64,000 bases of DNA from an uncultured Eggerthellaceae bacterium (lineage in GTDB: Bacteria > Actinomycetota > Coriobacteriia > Coriobacteriales > Eggerthellaceae): contig CANSWY010000007.1 in assembly GCA_947650915.1 (NCBI GenBank), forward strand, positions 1 to 64,000, given 5' to 3'. The translations under genes were made by a program, and so were the position numbers. Of the stretch, positions 48,743 through 56,897 are shown piece after piece (within the stretch, counting starts at the first letter, position 1; each line of letters begins with the position of its first letter). The notes below the pieces were generated by a model. It was not told the origin of the DNA and made no database searches. It saw only the letters and a program-made list of their open reading frames with translations.

Positions 48743-50704
48743 TCAGTCCACTTCGGTGAACTTCACGTCTGCGCCGAACGCACCGGCCAGGATGTCGTTC
48801 AAACCGTCCGTGCCGTCCCGCGCAGGAGCGTCATCCGATTCAGCGGCGGATGCCGGTTCCGGCTCCGGCGCTGGATGCCGCTCCGGTTCCGGTTCCGGTT
48901 CCGGATCCGGTTGCGGGGCTGCGTCCATGAGGTCCTCGTAGGGGACCTGTTCGGACTCGGGGGCATTGAAGGGTTCAGGGGCCGGCTCTGCAGGCGTTGG
49001 CTCCTGCAACGTTTCTGGTGCGCTTGCGGGATCCGTGCGTTCCACCTCCGACACCGCCGCGGGCGCAGGACTGCTTGCAGATGCGGCATCCCCCTGCTTG
49101 ATGAGGAAGCGGACGGAGGGCGCGCCCGCCTTCGCGAACGCCTCTTTGAGAGCGGCTTTCGCTTCATCCTTCTGCGCCGCGATGAACGCGAAGCGGTTGT
49201 CCGGATTGAACGTGATGGAGATGACCTCGCCGGGCACGTCCCACGCCGGCTGCGCGTTCAAGAACAGCACGCCATGCGCCTCTGAGATGCGCTTCAGATG
49301 CGCCATCCCTGAGTCCCAGATCTGGGATACGTCCTTCCCGGCCAGCTCCTGCGCGCTGGCGGATGCCGAGGCGGCCGCTGCGGGCTGCGCTTCTACGGCA
49401 GGAACGGATTCAGCCGCTGCGGGAGCCGTTTGAGCGGCGGCTGGCAGCGGATCCGAAGCTGCGACACTGGCCTGCGCTGCTGAAGCGGATTCAGCAGCTG
49501 CCGCAGGCGCGGCCGTGGGCACCGTTGCTTGAGCTGCCGCCGCGGCTGCCGAAGGAGCCGTCACGCCCGCGCGCTCCAGCGCTTCCAGCCGCTCCGCCAA
49601 AGACGCCAGCGTGAGATCGGATTCCGGACGCACCATGCGCGTGAGGGCTATTTCGAAGGAGAGGCGCTGATTCGTGGACGTCTTCAGGTCTGCCATGAGA
49701 TCGGCCAGCACGCCCAACATGCGCGAAAGCCGGTCCGGCCCGAAGAGCGCCAGCTCCGCCTGGAGTTCGCGCCGGGCCGCATCCGTCACATCCAGCGCCA
49801 CGTCAGCGCCGACCAGGGACATCACGTACAGGTCGCGCACGTGTTCGGCCATGTCCTGGGTGAACTGCGCCAGATCCGCACCCGTTTCGATGTATTCGCT
49901 GGTCCAGCGGAAGCACGCCGCCGCGTCCCGCTGGCCCACCGCGTTGATGATCTCAGCCATGTCAGAGGAATCAAGGGATCCCAGCAAACGTTCCGCCTGC
50001 AGCATGGTGACGTTGCCTTCGGAGAAAGCGATGAGCTGCTCCAAGGACGTGAGCGCGTCGCGCATCCCGCCCTGCGCCCGGTGCGCCACCAGCTCCAGCG
50101 CGTCCCCTTCGAAAGGCACGCCCTCCATCTCACAGATGGCACCCAGGCGGCTGACCAGCTCTTCTGAGCCGATGCGGCGGAAATCGAACCGTTGGCAGCG
50201 GGAATGGATGGTCTCTGGCACCTTTTGCGGATCCGTGGTGCAGAGCACGAACACCACGTGCGCGGGCGGCTCTTCCAGCGTCTTCAACAGCGCATTGAAC
50301 GCCTGGACGGAGAGCATGTGCACCTCGTCGATGATGTAGACCTTGTAGCGGCTGCGCGTGGGCGCGTAGTTCACGCGGCCGATGATCTCTTCGCGGACGT
50401 TGTCCACGCCGGTGCGGCTGGCAGCGTCCAGTTCGTACACGTCCGGGTGTTCGCCCTCCGCGATGAGCTGGCAGTCCTCGCACGTGCCATCCGGGTCCGG
50501 CGTGGGGCCCTTTTCGCAGATGAGGGCCTTCGCCAGCAGGCGCGCCGTGGTGGTCTTGCCCGTACCGCGCGGACCGGTGAACAGGTAGGCGTGGCTGACC
50601 TTGTCAGAGGAGATGGCGTTCTTCAGCGTGCGTTCGATGTGGTCTTGCCCCACCACATCCTCGAACACTTGCGGGCGGTACTTCCGATACAGCGCTTCAG
50701 CCAT
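48743..50704 (-). CDS. dnaX: DNA polymerase III subunits gamma and tau
   Basis: 653 aa. Clamp-loader ATPase: GPRGTGKT (44-51), the zinc module with CEKGPTPDPDGTCEDC, DEVHML (~125) and sensor SRCQRFDFRR. Residues ~365-480 form an Ala/Pro-rich linker, and the acidic C-terminal tail (PEPEPEPERHPAPEPEP) is unusually long. No clear frameshift signal for a separate gamma was looked for beyond the reading frame. Ends with the tau-like domain that contacts the polymerase in the conserved LNAQPAWDVPGEVISI region. Confidence 0.95.
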   Translation of the reverse strand: MAEALYRKYRPQVFEDVVGQDHIERTLKNAISSDKVSHAYLFTGPRGTGKTTTARLLAKALICEKGPTPDPDGTCEDCQLIAEGEHPDVYELDAASRTGVDNVREEIIGRVNYAPTRSRYKVYIIDEVHMLSVQAFNALLKTLEEPPAHVVFVLCTTDPQKVPETIHSRCQRFDFRRIGSEELVSRLGAICEMEGVPFEGDALELVAHRAQGGMRDALTSLEQLIAFSEGNVTMLQAERLLGSLDSSDMAEIINAVGQRDAAACFRWTSEYIETGADLAQFTQDMAEHVRDLYVMSLVGADVALDVTDAARRELQAELALFGPDRLSRMLGVLADLMADLKTSTNQRLSFEIALTRMVRPESDLTLASLAERLEALERAGVTAPSAAAAAAQATVPTAAPAAAAESASAAQASVAASDPLPAAAQTAPAAAESVPAVEAQPAAAASASASAQELAGKDVSQIWDSGMAHLKRISEAHGVLFLNAQPAWDVPGEVISITFNPDNRFAFIAAQKDEAKAALKEAFAKAGAPSVRFLIKQGDAASASSPAPAAVSEVERTDPASAPETLQEPTPAEPAPEPFNAPESEQVPYEDLMDAAPQPDPEPEPEPERHPAPEPEPASAAESDDAPARDGTDGLNDILAGAFGADVKFTEVD

Positions 50705-50830
50705 TGCGTTGAGCCTTCCCTGACGTCAAAACGGATGCGCCCCAGTATAGGCCAGCGCGCTTGAGAAGAGAGCGGGCCCCGCCGCATTCAGAAGCTGGTC
50801 ATCTGCGCTGGATGGACACGGGAAGAGCGG

Positions 50831-51031
50831 TCACTGGTCCAGTTCCTGGAGCAGTTGATCGCGGAACGCCGCATCGGCATCTTGCGCCCACGCCTGCGCA
50901 TTGAGCACCAGCCAATGGGAGGCATCACCCGCATCAACGCCGTCATCCTCCACGCAGACGCGCTCCAGGTGATAGACCGGCAATCCATGCTCATACGGAT
51001 CTGCTGTGCAAATGAAGATGATCGGCCCAAA
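50831..51031 (-). pseudogene. C-terminal remnant of a Rpn/PD-(D/E)XK nuclease-transposase family gene
   Basis: One minus-strand frame reads GPIIFICTADPYEHGLPVYH, then a segment ending DDGVDAGDASHWLVLNAQAW and a stop at 50831. This matches the late part of the Rpn-type family (…YVIFICTFDPFGRGLPVYTF…EDDGLELGDG…FLN in relatives, from memory). The frame upstream meets a stop at 51032, and the N-terminal nuclease half is missing. It adjoins a palindromic repeat cluster that starts at 51052. Otherwise 50705-50830 holds nothing I recognise. Confidence 0.6.
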
Positions 51032-51051
51032 TCACACCTGCTGGGTGGGAG

Positions 51052-51268
51052 ATGTGCAAAAGGGACGTTCCAAATTGCACAGGGGAAAAGATGATGTGCA
51101 CTGGATGTGCAAAAGGGACGTTCCAAATTGCACATAGGAAACGAGATTGAACACTGAAAGGCTCATCCTATGTGCAATTTGGGACGTCCCTTTTGCACAT
51201 CTCGCATGATCGCCTGTGCAATTTGGGACGTCCCTTTTGCACATCGCGAACATCCCTCTTGCACAGGG
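51052..51268 (+). repeat. palindromic repeat cluster: left unit, complete copy, one right unit
   Basis: Left module 51052 (spacing 53), complete copy 51105-51200, right unit 51201-51244 with spacer CTCGCATGATCGC, and a decayed module 51245-51268. Loop begins …ACGAGATTGAACACTG…. Confidence 0.94.
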
Positions 51269-51330
51269 GAAAGCAGTCCACACGGGCCGTGACAGATGCC
51301 CGGAGATCCTTCCAGGGACGGCAGGGGCGA

Positions 51331-52062
51331 TCAGTGGTTGGAGGACTGCTGGCGCAGGGCTTCTTCGGCTTCCAGTTCGGCTTCATCCGTCGGGATGCCT
51401 GTCTCCTGCGCCTTTTTGCGGGAGGCCAAGGCGCCCTTCACGGCACCGATGATGGCAGGGAGCACGCTCACGGCCACGATGCCCAGCACGATGACCTCGA
51501 AGTGCTCTTGCACCAGCGGCACGCCGCCGAAGAAATACCCCGTGAGCACGAACAGGCTCACCCATGCCACGCCGCCGATGCAGTTCCAGAGCGTGAACTT
51601 GGCGAAGTTCATGTGCCCCGTGCCCGCGATGAACGGCGCGAACGTGCGGAAGAACGGCATGAAGCGCGTGATGACGATGGTGAGGCCGCCGTACTTGGAG
51701 AAGAAGTGGTCCAGCTTCGCCATGCGCTCAGGGGTCAAGGCCTTCACCTTGCCGGAGTCTATGATGCGGTGCCCCAGGAAGCGCGCGATCCAGTAGTTCG
51801 ACGTATTGCCCAGGATGGCTGCCGCGTAGAACACCAGAAGGCTGGCCGCCAAGTTGAGACCGCCGCCTTCAGCCGAGAACACGCCCACCGCGAACAGGAG
51901 CGAATCGCCGGGCAGGAACGGAAAGAACACCACGCCCGTTTCCACGAACACGATGAGAAACAGCGGCGAATACACCCATACCGGCCCCAGCGCCACGATC
52001 CAGCCAGCAATGAAGCCGCGCGGATCTTTCAGCAGGTTGATGAAGAATTCGATGATGCCCAT
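51331..52062 (-). CDS. DedA-family membrane protein
   Basis: 243 aa. LGPVWVYSPLFLIVFVETG near the N-terminus, FLPGDSLLF, GNTSNYWIARFLG and RFMPFFRTFAPFIAGTG (Arg/Pro motif) are the DedA signature. Bacterial DedA proteins act as lipid flippases (for undecaprenyl phosphate or others) and in proton-motive-force homeostasis. Acidic/Gln C-terminal tail. Divergent from nothing; SRP RNA lies 33 bases upstream on the same strand. Confidence 0.9.
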   Translation of the reverse strand: MGIIEFFINLLKDPRGFIAGWIVALGPVWVYSPLFLIVFVETGVVFFPFLPGDSLLFAVGVFSAEGGGLNLAASLLVFYAAAILGNTSNYWIARFLGHRIIDSGKVKALTPERMAKLDHFFSKYGGLTIVITRFMPFFRTFAPFIAGTGHMNFAKFTLWNCIGGVAWVSLFVLTGYFFGGVPLVQEHFEVIVLGIVAVSVLPAIIGAVKGALASRKKAQETGIPTDEAELEAEEALRQQSSNH

Positions 52063-52094
52063 GGACCTGGCTTTCGTGAGAAGTGAAAGTGAAC

Positions 52095-52205
52095 GAGCAC
52101 CCCGGACAGACAGGACGGGCTCGTCAGCGGTCCCTTATGGCTGCTTCCTCCCGGACCTGACCAGGTTCGGAACATGGCGCCCCGTCCTGCCAGTCAGAGG
52201 TGCTC
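52095..52205 (-). ncRNA. ffs: signal recognition particle RNA (bacterial small type)
   Basis: 111 nt. The ends pair (GAGCACC with GGTGCTC). The apical domain carries CCTGGTCAGGTCCGG then GAGGAAGCAGCCA, the conserved SRP domain IV tetraloop and internal-loop region bound by Ffh. A minus-strand TATACT lies 24 bases upstream (~52222). Size is typical of the small bacterial SRP RNA. Confidence 0.95.
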
Positions 52206-52251
52206 TCATCTGCGGTGTGACAGTATAGCCCATCATGGCTGCCGTGCGTGG

Positions 52252-52403
52252 TGGAGCCGAATGGGGGCGGCAGGGGCAAGCCCCTGCCCTACGATCATGA
52301 TGCGACACCGCCACGCATGCGACGGCCCCAACGCATGTGGCAGGGGGTGCGACAGGGGTCACGAATCCTCCGTCCCTTCGTGACCTTTGCCGAAGCGCAG
52401 GGG
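52252..52403. repeat. multi-hairpin locus beside a palindromic repeat
   Basis: Hairpins GGCAGGGG-CAA-GCCCCTGCC (52270 region), GCCACGCATG…CATGTGGC and GGTCACGAA…TTCGTGACC in order, directly left of the repeat at 52408. Similar to the loci at 44134 and 61477 in layout, and sharing a CTTTGCC phrase with the latter. No gene. Confidence 0.5.
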
Positions 52404-52407
52404 CGAG

Positions 52408-52504
52408 ATGTGCAAAAGGGACGTTCCAAATTGCACATAGGAATAGAGATTGAGCGCTGGAAGATTTTTCCCTATGTGCAATTTGGGACGTCCCTTTTGC
52501 ACAT
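52408..52504 (+). repeat. palindromic repeat (97 bp) forming the 3' end of the flavodiiron gene
   Basis: Complete copy with loop …GATTGAGCGCTGGAAGATT…. The flanks extend the palindrome (CGAG/CTCG). The minus-strand flavodiiron reading frame runs into it at 52504 and stops at 52472, so the repeat encodes its last residues. Confidence 0.95.
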
Positions 52505-53650
52505 CTCGAAGAGGCGCTGGGCGTCTTCGGGGGAATCGTTCCAAGCCACGGTGAAGGGTTCGCCCTCCATCTGGAACCCGGCTTGCTCCATCGTGTTCGC
52601 GATCTCCTTCTGCGCCGCATCCGACCAGCCGAAAGAACCGAACGCGATGCCGCGCCGACCCTTCGGTGCCAGACCCTTGAGGTAGGTGAGGAACGCGCCG
52701 GCTTCCGGCAGCACCGTCATGTTGTGCGCGGGGGAACCCACGGCCACATACTTGGCGTCCATGACCTCCGTCATGATGTCCGAGATATCGCTCACGGCCA
52801 GATCGTGCTGGCGCACGCTGATGCCCGCAGCCATGAACGCCTCCGTGATGGCGTCCGCCATCCGGCGCGTGCTGCCGTACATGGTGGCGAACGCCACCAC
52901 GGCGCTGTTCGCAGGCTCAAGACGGCACCACTGTTCGTACGTGTCCAGGATCTGCGCGATCTTCGAACGCCAGATGAGGCCATGGGACGGCGCGATCAGA
53001 TCCAGTTCCAGTTCGCGCACCGCCGCCACCGCCTTCGCCGTCTGCTTTGCGAAGGGCATCACGATGTTCGCGAAATACTTCTTGGCGGCCGCGAAGAGCG
53101 CGCCTTCGTCCACTTCGTCGTCGAAGCGTTCGGACGTGGCCCAGAACTGGCCGAAGGCGTCGTTGGAGAAGAGCACCTTGTCCGCAGGAGAATAGGTGAC
53201 CATGTTGTCCGGCCAGTGCACCATGGGCGTGGCCACGAACGTGAGCGTGCGCGCGCCGATGGAAAGCCCGTCGCCCGTCTTCACCGGGATGAGCTCAGGC
53301 TCCTTTCCCAGATACGTGCGCAGGATGGCTTCGCCTTTCGTGCTGGTGACCACCTTCGCCTGCGGGGCGAGGGCCAGCACTTCGCGCAGGGAACCGGCGT
53401 GATCCTTCTCCGAATGGTTGGAGATGATGTATTCGATCCGCGCCGGGTCCACCACGTCCGAGATGCGGCCGATCAGCTGCGCGCAATGTTCGTGGGAGCA
53501 CGTGTCCACCAGCGTCACGTGTTCGTCCATGATGAGGTAGGCGTTGTTGGTGGAGCCGTTCGGCATGGTGAAGCCGTGGATGCGGCGCTCGTTCCATTCA
53601 AGCGCGCCCACCCACCAGATGCCGGGCTTGATCTCATGGGCTTTGAACAT
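52472..53650 (-). CDS. flavodiiron protein (FprA-like)
   Basis: 392 aa. Metallo-beta-lactamase-like diiron domain with NHSEKDHAGS (His 79, Glu 81, Asp 83, His 84), VHWPDN (His ~147), NDAFGQ (Asp ~167) and SHGLIW (His ~227), followed by a flavodoxin domain beginning ATMYGSTRRMADA (~256). These enzymes reduce oxygen to water or NO to nitrous oxide and protect anaerobes. The terminal residues CKRDVPNCT come from a palindromic repeat; the normal helix of ~10 more residues is lost, but all catalytic and FMN residues are intact, so it is probably still active. Confidence 0.93.
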   Translation of the reverse strand: MFKAHEIKPGIWWVGALEWNERRIHGFTMPNGSTNNAYLIMDEHVTLVDTCSHEHCAQLIGRISDVVDPARIEYIISNHSEKDHAGSLREVLALAPQAKVVTSTKGEAILRTYLGKEPELIPVKTGDGLSIGARTLTFVATPMVHWPDNMVTYSPADKVLFSNDAFGQFWATSERFDDEVDEGALFAAAKKYFANIVMPFAKQTAKAVAAVRELELDLIAPSHGLIWRSKIAQILDTYEQWCRLEPANSAVVAFATMYGSTRRMADAITEAFMAAGISVRQHDLAVSDISDIMTEVMDAKYVAVGSPAHNMTVLPEAGAFLTYLKGLAPKGRRGIAFGSFGWSDAAQKEIANTMEQAGFQMEGEPFTVAWNDSPEDAQRLFEMCKRDVPNCT

Positions 53651-53686
53651 GGTGCCTCCTTCTTCTTCTTCCTGTGTTTGCGCCCA

Positions 53687-54268
53687 TTATATTGATGGCG
53701 GCAGCTTCAGACGGCTGCGGGCCTCTTTCCAGTTCGGCAACGCCGCGTTCAAGAGCGCGTAGAACGCGGGGCCGTGGCCGCGTTCGCGCAGGTGGCAGAG
53801 CTCGTGCACCACCACGTATTCCAGGCATTCCGGCGGGTAGAGCGCCAGGCGCGTGTTGATGCAGATGCGCCCGGTGGAGGGCTGGCAGCTGCCCCAGCGG
53901 CTCTTCATGGACCGGTAGGCCAGCGTGCCCGCGCGCACGCCCAGCACCGGCTCCCACTTCTGGACCAGCAGCGGGACGAACGCCTGCACCGTCTCCTTCC
54001 AGGCGCGCTTCTGCGCCTCCGTCGCGTTCGCGAACGGGTCCTCTGAGGGATGCGCGCAGCTTCTCTGAGCGCGCTGGATCCAGGCGCGCTTGCTGACCAC
54101 GAACCGTTCGATCTCCGGCAGGCCGACCCAGGTGGGGGCGGACACGGCCACCGTGCCGTCCGAGCGCACGCGCAGGTTGATGTTCTTGACGCGCTTGCGG
54201 GAGAGCTGGATGTCCATACCGGCCAGGCGCACTGCTTGCGGCGCGCCCCCTGATCGGTTGCGGCTCAT
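53687..54268 (-). CDS. YgjP-type zinc metalloprotease (SprT/M48-like)
   Basis: 193 aa. HELCHLRERGHGPAFY gives zinc ligands His 155, 159 and 165; the upstream KSRWGSCQPSTGRICINTRL (in parts) and EYVVVHE are family hallmarks of the DUF45/YgjP group, a protease-like fold of unknown substrate. Its start overlaps the rsmI stop by 4 bases. Confidence 0.88.
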   Translation of the reverse strand: MSRNRSGGAPQAVRLAGMDIQLSRKRVKNINLRVRSDGTVAVSAPTWVGLPEIERFVVSKRAWIQRAQRSCAHPSEDPFANATEAQKRAWKETVQAFVPLLVQKWEPVLGVRAGTLAYRSMKSRWGSCQPSTGRICINTRLALYPPECLEYVVVHELCHLRERGHGPAFYALLNAALPNWKEARSRLKLPPSI

Positions 54269-55140
54269 GGACCGGGATGCCCATTGCGCGCGGAGAGCGC
54301 CAGCTCGTACGCGGCGTTGCGCGGGATGCCGAACCGCGCCGCCAACTCTTTCGCAGCCTCTTTCGGACGCATGCCGTCCGCTATGAGCTGCACCGCGCAG
54401 ACGCGCGCGTCCTGGGCGGCGCCTTCTTGGACCGCCGCGCGTTCTTCCAGCGTGGGACCTTCCACCACGAGCGCCACCTCCCCCTTGATGGGAGCGACGG
54501 CCGCGCGTTCGACGAAGATGCGCGCCAGTTCCGGCACAGGGGCGGACGCCACCTCTTCGTGCAGCTTCGTGAGCTCACGGCAGACGGCAGCACGCCGATG
54601 CGGGAACGCCTGTGCCACGGTGTTGAGCGCCTCCGGCAGGCGGTGCGGGCTTTCGTAGAAGATGAGCGCCGCGTCCAGCGGGCGCAAGGATTCCAGCAGC
54701 CGGAGGCGCTCCGCGTCCTTCTTCGGCAGGAAGCCGCCGAAGAAGAAACTGGTGCTTTCGAAGCCGCTGGCCACGTAGGCCGTGGTGGCCGCTGATGCGC
54801 CCGGCAGCACTTCCACCAGGAGGCCTGCCTGCCGGGCCGCGGCCACCAAGTGCATGCCCGGGTCCGACACGCCCGGCATGCCCGCGTCAGAGCAGTAAGC
54901 CAACGCCTCCCCCGCGCGCAGGCGGCTCAAGATGGCATCCGTGCGCTGACGAATGGTGTTCTCATCCAGACGCACGAGCGGTTTTTCCACCCCCAGGTAA
55001 GCCAGCAACTTGCCGGTCACGCGCGTGTCCTCGCAGAGGACGGCATCTGAGGCGCGCAGGACGTCAACGGCGCGCAGGGTGATGTCGCCCAGGTTGCCGA
55101 TGGGCGTGGGAACGATGGTGATCTTTCCGGGTTGAACCAT
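54265..55140 (-). CDS. rsmI: 16S rRNA 2'-O-ribose C1402 methyltransferase RsmI
   Basis: 291 aa. Tetrapyrrole-methylase fold: ITIVPTPIGNLGDITLRA (~8-25), EDTRVTGKLL (~42), YCSDAGMPGVSDPG (~83) and FESPH-like FYESPHRLPE (~168). Methylates the ribose of C1402 in 16S rRNA. The ATG at 55140 sits just 7 bases after TATAAT with no ribosome site, so the mRNA is probably leaderless. Confidence 0.94.
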   Translation of the reverse strand: MVQPGKITIVPTPIGNLGDITLRAVDVLRASDAVLCEDTRVTGKLLAYLGVEKPLVRLDENTIRQRTDAILSRLRAGEALAYCSDAGMPGVSDPGMHLVAAARQAGLLVEVLPGASAATTAYVASGFESTSFFFGGFLPKKDAERLRLLESLRPLDAALIFYESPHRLPEALNTVAQAFPHRRAAVCRELTKLHEEVASAPVPELARIFVERAAVAPIKGEVALVVEGPTLEERAAVQEGAAQDARVCAVQLIADGMRPKEAAKELAARFGIPRNAAYELALSARNGHPGP

Positions 55141-55147
55141 GCCCGGG

Positions 55148-55153
55148 ATTATA
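55148..55153 (-). promoter_or_regulatory. -10 box of leaderless rsmI
   Basis: Minus-strand TATAAT; transcription would begin at or next to the rsmI ATG. A TTCTGC 16 bases upstream, in a decayed repeat module, could serve as -35. Confidence 0.6.
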
Positions 55154-55165
55154 GCGCCCGCAGGG

Positions 55166-55416
55166 ATGTGCAGAAGAGGTGTTCCGGGATGTGTGAAAGG
55201 GACGTTCCAAATCGCATTCCGAACTCTCCCTGATGTGCGAAAGGGACGTTCCAAATTGCACATAGGAAACGAGATTGAGCACTGAAAGACTCATCCTATG
55301 TGCGATTTGGGACGTCCCTTTCGCACATCTCGCATGATCGCCTGCGCAATCTGGGACGTCCCTTTTGCACATCAGGCGATCTCACGGGTGCGATTTGGGA
55401 CGTCCCTTTTGCACAT
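55166..55416 (+). repeat. palindromic repeat cluster: complete copy with two left and two right units
   Basis: Decayed left module 55166, left unit 55189-55232 at 44-bp spacing, complete copy 55233-55328, right units 55329-55372 (spacer CTCGCATGATCGC, shared with the 51201 unit) and 55373-55416 (CAGGCGATCTCAC). Ends 6 bases from the stop of the sortase gene. Loop nearly identical to the 51105 copy. Confidence 0.95.
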
Positions 55417-55422
55417 CCTGGG

Positions 55423-56163
55423 TCAGGCGGCTTCGATGATGCGGTAGGTGGCGCCGTCTCCGCAGCAGGTCTGCAGGGCGATGGATTCGCCGTGGCTGGT
55501 GACCTCGGAAGAGATCTGGTTCCAGGTGGCGTCATCGGACACGTCGTAGACGGCGAACACGGTGTAGGTGCGCGCGTTGCCATCAGCGTCGCAGACCGTG
55601 ATGGCATCCCCTTCGTCCAAGTACATCACGCAGTTGAAGACGCCCGGGTGATGCCCGATGAAATACCCCCAACTGCCATCCGTGGTGGAATCGGACCCCA
55701 TCCAGAGCCCCGCTGTGGAATCCGGTGCGCGGGAGGCCTCGAACGCCTCCACGTAGGGGATCACGTTCCCGAAGACCTGAAGGGATGACGCGGGCAGTTG
55801 GGCTGTGGGTGCAGTTTCAGCCGCAGCCGCATCGGAAGCGGCAGCGGGCTCTGCCGGCGCCGCGGTCTTCGGCTGCGTTTGGGCCGCCCGCTGCGGAGCG
55901 CCTGTGATGGAGGGGCTTCCGGAAGCGAACGTGATCAGATTGCCGTCCGCATCCAGCCCGCAGAGCTCCAGCAGCTTCGCCGAATTCTCGTACGCGTTCG
56001 AGAACGCTTCCTCGGCGTTCGCTTCGGCGGTCGCCTCAGCGGCAGCCACTTCTTCCTGGGCCTCTTCCACTGACGGCGCGATGGCATACGCTGCCCCGCC
56101 CGCCATGACCAGGCAGAGCGCGCACGCTCCTGCCGCCGTCGCCACCTTCGCACGCTTCTTCAT
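55423..56163 (-). CDS. secreted sortase-like transpeptidase
   Basis: 246 aa. N-terminal signal/anchor helix, an Ala/Glu-rich then Ala/Pro linker (~32-130), and a sortase domain: GNVIPYVEAFEAS, YFIGHHPGVFN with catalytic His ~168, GDAITVCDADG and LQTCCGDGATYRI with Cys ~232 and Arg ~238. Sortases join LPxTG-type proteins to the wall or pili; no LPxTG substrate or pilin gene is next to it. Divergent from the holin-like gene; 56164-56386 holds no other gene. Confidence 0.82.
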   Translation of the reverse strand: MKKRAKVATAAGACALCLVMAGGAAYAIAPSVEEAQEEVAAAEATAEANAEEAFSNAYENSAKLLELCGLDADGNLITFASGSPSITGAPQRAAQTQPKTAAPAEPAAASDAAAAETAPTAQLPASSLQVFGNVIPYVEAFEASRAPDSTAGLWMGSDSTTDGSWGYFIGHHPGVFNCVMYLDEGDAITVCDADGNARTYTVFAVYDVSDDATWNQISSEVTSHGESIALQTCCGDGATYRIIEAA

Positions 56164-56386
56164 GGCTGCCTCCCTTCGGCCGGATCGCCCCATGTTCGTT
56201 GCGCTCACGGTAGCTCCGCGCGCCCCTGGCAGAAGTCGTGAACGCGCGTCCGTCAGATTCGCGTGCCGAAGCCGTCACGGATCCGCGATGAGCGTTGAGC
56301 AGCTGAAACCGCCCTGAAAAGAACGTGTGCGCAGAGGTATGGCATGATGGGTGGCAGACAAGGGGCATCGGGAAAAGGAGGCTGCC

Positions 56387-56752
56387 ATGTCCTTTCTCAT
56401 CCGTTGGTTGGTGACCGCCGTGGCCGTCGCGGCAGCCGTGTGGCTGGTTCCGGGGATCGAACTGATCGGAGGCGATTCCGCCTGGGTGGGCATCGCCATC
56501 TTCGCGCTGATCCTCTCACTGGTGGACATTTCCATCAAGCCGCTCATGCAGCTGCTGTCCCTGCCCATCACCCTGCTCACGCTGGGCATCTTCTACCTGA
56601 TCATGAACACGGCCATGCTGTATCTGGCCGCCTGGCTGGCCAACGGCCTGTTCGGCGTGGGGTTCTGGATCGCCAGCTTCGGCAGCGCGTTCGTGGCATC
56701 CATCGTGATCTCCATCGTGAGCGCCATCATGAACACGCTGGTGGCGGAATGA
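56387..56752 (+). CDS. holin-4-like small membrane protein (YvlD family)
   Basis: 121 aa, four membrane helices: WLVTAVAVAAAVWLVPG, IAIFALILSLVDISIKPLM, LGIFYLIMNTAMLYLAAWL and FIASIVISIVSAIMN-like C-terminus. Widespread family of unknown role; the phage-holin name is historical. Strong AAAAGGAGG before ATG. Confidence 0.85.
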   Translation: MSFLIRWLVTAVAVAAAVWLVPGIELIGGDSAWVGIAIFALILSLVDISIKPLMQLLSLPITLLTLGIFYLIMNTAMLYLAAWLANGLFGVGFWIASFGSAFVASIVISIVSAIMNTLVAE

Positions 56753-56773
56753 AGGCACAGCCCTCAGAAGTTG

Positions 56774-56782
56774 TGCTATCCT
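56774..56782 (+). promoter_or_regulatory. extended -10 promoter of the trp leader
   Basis: TGCTATCCT, 32 bases before the leader start codon; no clear -35, typical of extended -10 promoters. Lies 22 bases after the previous gene's stop. Confidence 0.5.
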
Positions 56783-56813
56783 GATGCCCGCTGACCTGAA
56801 CGAAAGGGTTTCC

Positions 56814-56897
56814 TTGACGGACTTCGCAACATGCATCTCTCGCGCAACCGCAGCCGCGGTTGCTGGTGCGTGGTGGTGGACGAAGGGAATATCTTAG
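56814..56897 (+). CDS. trp leader peptide
   Basis: 27-residue ORF, TTG start with GAAAGGG at -11 to -5 and a TAG stop. It ends AWWWTKGIS, with three consecutive Trp codons at 56871-56879, the hallmark of tryptophan-operon attenuators. The stop codon adjoins the antiterminator strand. The start codon is an inference; the Trp codons and frame are plain. Confidence 0.85.
   Translation: MTDFATCISRATAAAVAGAWWWTKGIS

Noticed and set aside
28933-55372. Small open frames such as those reading MCKRDVPNCT or MCNLGRPFCTS in many places.
   Set aside because: They are translations of the palindromic repeat arms, repeated wherever the repeat occurs, with no ribosome sites.
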